A stretch of 5,230 nucleotides of DNA. Origin: Anaerolineae bacterium (GTDB lineage Bacteria; Chloroflexota; Anaerolineae; 4572-78; J111). The DNA lies in contig JAGRCC010001028.1 of NCBI GenBank assembly GCA_020433785.1, positions 1 through 5,230 of the forward strand, given 5' to 3'. Shown piece by piece: positions 3,177 through 5,230 of the stretch (the stretch's first letter is position 1; each line of letters starts with the position of its first letter). The notes beneath the pieces were generated by a model that was given only the letters and a program-made list of their open reading frames with translations, ran no database searches and had not been told where the DNA came from. The position numbers were made by a program, and so were the translations under genes.

Positions 3177-5230
3177 ATGTCAAGAAAATTTTTGTACGCT
3201 GTATTCTTGCTGATGCTAACAACCCTACTGGCCACGGCCTGCGGTTCGCAGCCTACCCCTGCGCCAAGTTCGGCTGGTGAGTCTAAAGAGGCTCCTGCCG
3301 AAGAAGCCCCCGCTGAAGAAGCCGCCCCGGCCGGCGATCAAGAGATCATCGTCGGGCTTATCACCAAGACAGAAACGAACCCCTTCTTTGTCAAAATGAA
3401 AGAAGGCGCTCAAGCCAAAGCCGATGAACTGGGCGCGACCTTGCTGACGGCAGCCGGTTCCTTCGACGGCGACAACGCCGCGCAGGTCACGGCTATCGAG
3501 AATATGGTCAATGCTGGAGCGCAAGGGATTTTGATTACCCCCAGCGACACCAAAGCCATCGTGCCAGCCATTCAGAAAGCCCGCGATGCCGGGGTATTAG
3601 TCATCGCTCTGGACACCCCGACCGATCCCCAAGACGCGACCGATGCCCTATTTGCGACCGACAATTTCAAAGCCGGCCTGCTGATCGGTGAGTACACCAA
3701 AGCGGCCATGGGCGACACGCCGATGAAGATCGCCACGCTGGACCTGGCGCCGGGGATCAGTGTTGGCATCCTGCGCCACAACGGCTTTATGGCTGGCGCC
3801 GGCCTGGCCGATGTTGATAACACGGCCGCTGACCTGGTCAATTCACCGGAAGTGGTGTGCAGCCAGGACACTCAAGGCGACCAGGCTAAAGGCCAGACCG
3901 CCATGGAAAACTGCTTGACCAAGGATCCGGAGATCAACGTGGTTTACACCATCAACGAACCGGCGGCCTTTGGGGCGTACACGGCTATCAAAAATGCCGG
4001 TCGCGAAAACGATGTGTTGGTCGTCTCGGTTGACGGCGGTTGTGTTGGGACGCAGGGTGTGGCTAACGGCGAGATTGCCGCTACCTCACAACAGTACCCG
4101 CTCAAAATGGCGACCCAAGGGGTTGAAGCCGTAGTCAACTACGCCAAGACGGGTGACGCACCGTCTGGCTACACCGATACCGGCGTGACCCTCATCACCG
4201 ACAAGGCCGTTGACGGCGTCGAAAGTGAAGATACCACTTTCGGGCTTGAAAACTGCTGGGGCGATCGGCCCGAAGGCGCGGCGGCTCCGGCTGAACCCGC
4301 TGCTGAAGCAGCCGCTCCTACTGAAGAAGCTCCGGCTTTTGAAGGCGAACTCATCGTCGGGCTCATCACCAAGACAGAAACGAACCCCTTCTTTGTCAAA
4401 ATGAAAGAAGGCGCTCAAGCCAAAGCCGATGAACTGGGCGCGACTCTGCTGACGGCTGCCGGCTCGTTCGACGGCGACAATGCCGCGCAGGTCACGGCCA
4501 TCGAAAATATGGTCAATGCTGGAGCGCAAGGGATTTTGATTACCCCCAGTGACACCAAAGCCATCGTGCCAGCCATTCAGAAAGCCCGCGATGCCGGGGT
4601 GATCGTCATCGCTCTGGACACCCCGACCGATCCCCAAGACGCGACCGATGCCCTATTTGCGACCGATAACTTCCAAGCCGGTTTGCTGATCGGCCAATAC
4701 ACCAAAGCAACCATGGGCGACACGCCGATGAAGATCGCGACGTTGGACCTGGCGCCGGGGATCACCGTCGGTATTCTGCGCCATAACGGCTTTATGGCCG
4801 GCGCCGGCCTGGCCGATGTCGATAACACGGCCACCGACCTGGTCAACTCGCCGGAAGTAGTGTGCAGCCAGGACACCCAGGGCGACCAGGCCAAAGGCCA
4901 GACTGCGATGGAAAACTGCTTGACCAAAGACCCGGAGATCAACGTGGTCTACACCATCAACGAGCCGGCGGCGTTTGGGGCTTATACGGCCATCAAGAAT
5001 GCCGGTCGCGAGAACGATGTGCTGGTGGTCTCGGTTGACGGCGGTTGTGTCGGCACGAAAGGTGTGGCCGATGGCCAGATTGCCGCTACCTCGCAGCAGT
5101 ACCCGCTCAAAATGGCGACATTAGGCGTTGAAACGGTCGTCAACTATGCCAAGACCGGCGACGCGCCTTCCGGCTACACCGATACCGGAGTCACCCTCAT
5201 TACCGACAAGGCCGTTGACGGCGTCGAAAG
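3177..5230 (+). CDS. frcB: Tandem-domain FrcB-like sugar-binding lipoprotein of an ABC transporter (3' end cut)
   Basis: The protein is an extracytoplasmic lipid-anchored substrate-binding component of a sugar ABC importer, delivering sugar to a permease and ATPase that are not in view. The frame is open for 684 codons to the edge, about twice the usual ~320-370 aa of the family. Residues 1-21 form a signal peptide (Arg-Lys, hydrophobic core) with lipobox ATA-Cys22. An Ala/Glu/Pro linker (23-56) follows, then domain 1 (57-362), a similar linker (363-391) and domain 2 (392 onward). Both domains have FrcB-type motifs: GLITKTETNPFF (from 60 and 395), IALDT (Asp146/481), LRHNG (Arg200/535), TINEPAAFGAY (Asn260/595), SVDGGC (Asp286/621) and TSQQYP (Gln305-306/640-641). 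Domain 1 has Cys228, 246, 289 and 360; the first three recur in domain 2 and the fourth lies beyond the edge. Fructose as ligand is inferred from resemblance to FrcB; ribose-type sugars remain possible. No stop or frameshift separates the domains. Confidence 0.93.
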   Translation, partial: MSRKFLYAVFLLMLTTLLATACGSQPTPAPSSAGESKEAPAEEAPAEEAAPAGDQEIIVGLITKTETNPFFVKMKEGAQAKADELGATLLTAAGSFDGDNAAQVTAIENMVNAGAQGILITPSDTKAIVPAIQKARDAGVLVIALDTPTDPQDATDALFATDNFKAGLLIGEYTKAAMGDTPMKIATLDLAPGISVGILRHNGFMAGAGLADVDNTAADLVNSPEVVCSQDTQGDQAKGQTAMENCLTKDPEINVVYTINEPAAFGAYTAIKNAGRENDVLVVSVDGGCVGTQGVANGEIAATSQQYPLKMATQGVEAVVNYAKTGDAPSGYTDTGVTLITDKAVDGVESEDTTFGLENCWGDRPEGAAAPAEPAAEAAAPTEEAPAFEGELIVGLITKTETNPFFVKMKEGAQAKADELGATLLTAAGSFDGDNAAQVTAIENMVNAGAQGILITPSDTKAIVPAIQKARDAGVIVIALDTPTDPQDATDALFATDNFQAGLLIGQYTKATMGDTPMKIATLDLAPGITVGILRHNGFMAGAGLADVDNTATDLVNSPEVVCSQDTQGDQAKGQTAMENCLTKDPEINVVYTINEPAAFGAYTAIKNAGRENDVLVVSVDGGCVGTKGVADGQIAATSQQYPLKMATLGVETVVNYAKTGDAPSGYTDTGVTLITDKAVDGVE
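3345..4225 (+). repeat. Tandem repeat copy 1 (binding domain 1)
   Basis: This 881-bp stretch aligns without any gap to 4350-5230 at a constant offset of 1005 bp. A hand count gives about 81 differing bases (about 91% identity) but only 12 differing residues in 293 (about 96%). Differences are unevenly spread: 14 in the first 315 bp and about 67 in the remaining 566 bp. Confidence 0.95.
4226..4349 (+). other. Domain 1 tail and Ala/Glu/Pro interdomain linker
   Basis: This part of the frame finishes domain 1 (FGLENCWG, residues 355-362) and then encodes a low-complexity linker (363-391) rich in Ala, Glu and Pro. The linker resembles the one after the lipid-anchor Cys (residues 23-56), with EEAP and EAAAP units in both. 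The duplicated unit therefore probably included the linker but not the signal peptide. Confidence 0.75.
4350..5230 (+). repeat. Tandem repeat copy 2 (binding domain 2, to the window edge)
   Basis: This is the second binding domain, in frame with the first. Residue changes relative to copy 1 are I57L, L141I, K165Q, E172Q, A177T, S195T, A218T, Q293K, N297D, E299Q, Q314L and A318T (copy 1 numbering). None falls in the ligand-contact motifs listed for the gene. The window stops at the same point where the copy 1 repeat was defined, so the true end of copy 2 is not seen. Confidence 0.95.

Noticed and set aside
4086..4637. 183-codon minus-strand frame inside the binding-protein gene, with a relative at 3225-3524
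   Set aside because: It is antisense to a gene with clear family motifs. The two frames resemble each other only because the coding strand is duplicated.
3345..5230. Tandem copies as an assembly duplication
   Set aside because: The copies differ at about 9% of bases, mostly silently, and keep one frame through a distinct linker, which a simple assembly error would not produce. Long reads would still settle it.
1..5230. CRISPR array, tRNA or rRNA genes, insertion sequence
   Set aside because: No short regularly spaced repeats, no cloverleaf or rRNA-like segments, and no transposase or terminal inverted repeats with target duplications were seen.

Overview
The window reads as chromosomal DNA of a free-living bacterium. 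The best guess is a Chloroflexota (Anaerolineae-like) lineage. That guess rests on three things: the style of the soluble Ser/Thr kinase with zinc ribbons, the lipoprotein signal followed by an Ala/Glu/Pro-rich linker, and the mix of moderately GC-rich genes with AT-rich spacers. No rRNA or marker gene confirms it, so the taxonomy is inference.

Layout. (1) Positions 1-908, minus strand: the N-terminal 302 codons of uvrB, the nucleotide-excision-repair damage-recognition subunit, running off the left edge. Its upstream gap (909-995) holds a sigma-70-like promoter and a perfect GAAC-N4-GTTC palindrome, the Bacillus/Actinobacteria-type LexA (SOS) box, placed at the expected transcription start. 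(2) Positions 996-2570, minus strand: a complete Hanks-type Ser/Thr protein kinase of 524 aa with all catalytic motifs, two tandem zinc ribbons (eight Cys) and a helical C-terminus, and no membrane segment. (3) Positions 2571-3176: a 606-bp AT-rich divergent intergenic region. It holds a strong candidate promoter and a structured leader for the kinase, a textbook Shine-Dalgarno in front of a three-codon minigene, and a leader with two hairpins in front of the next gene. (4) Positions 3177-5230, plus strand: an FrcB-like (fructose/ribose-type) sugar-binding lipoprotein, open at the right edge.

The most unusual feature is gene 4. It is not a single substrate-binding protein: two full-length binding domains are fused in frame in one lipoprotein, in register at exactly 1005 bp (335 codons). 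By hand count the copies share about 91% of bases but about 96% of residues, so most differences are silent. Both copies therefore look selected to stay functional, and the tandem is not a simple assembly duplicate. The first ~315 bp are clearly more alike than the rest, which suggests gene conversion.

How the parts may work together: uvrB seems to have its own SOS-controlled promoter, although it follows the kinase on the same strand. The kinase and the sugar-binding lipoprotein are transcribed divergently. Nothing in the sequence proves a functional link between them. The permease and ATPase genes expected for the sugar transporter would lie beyond the right edge.
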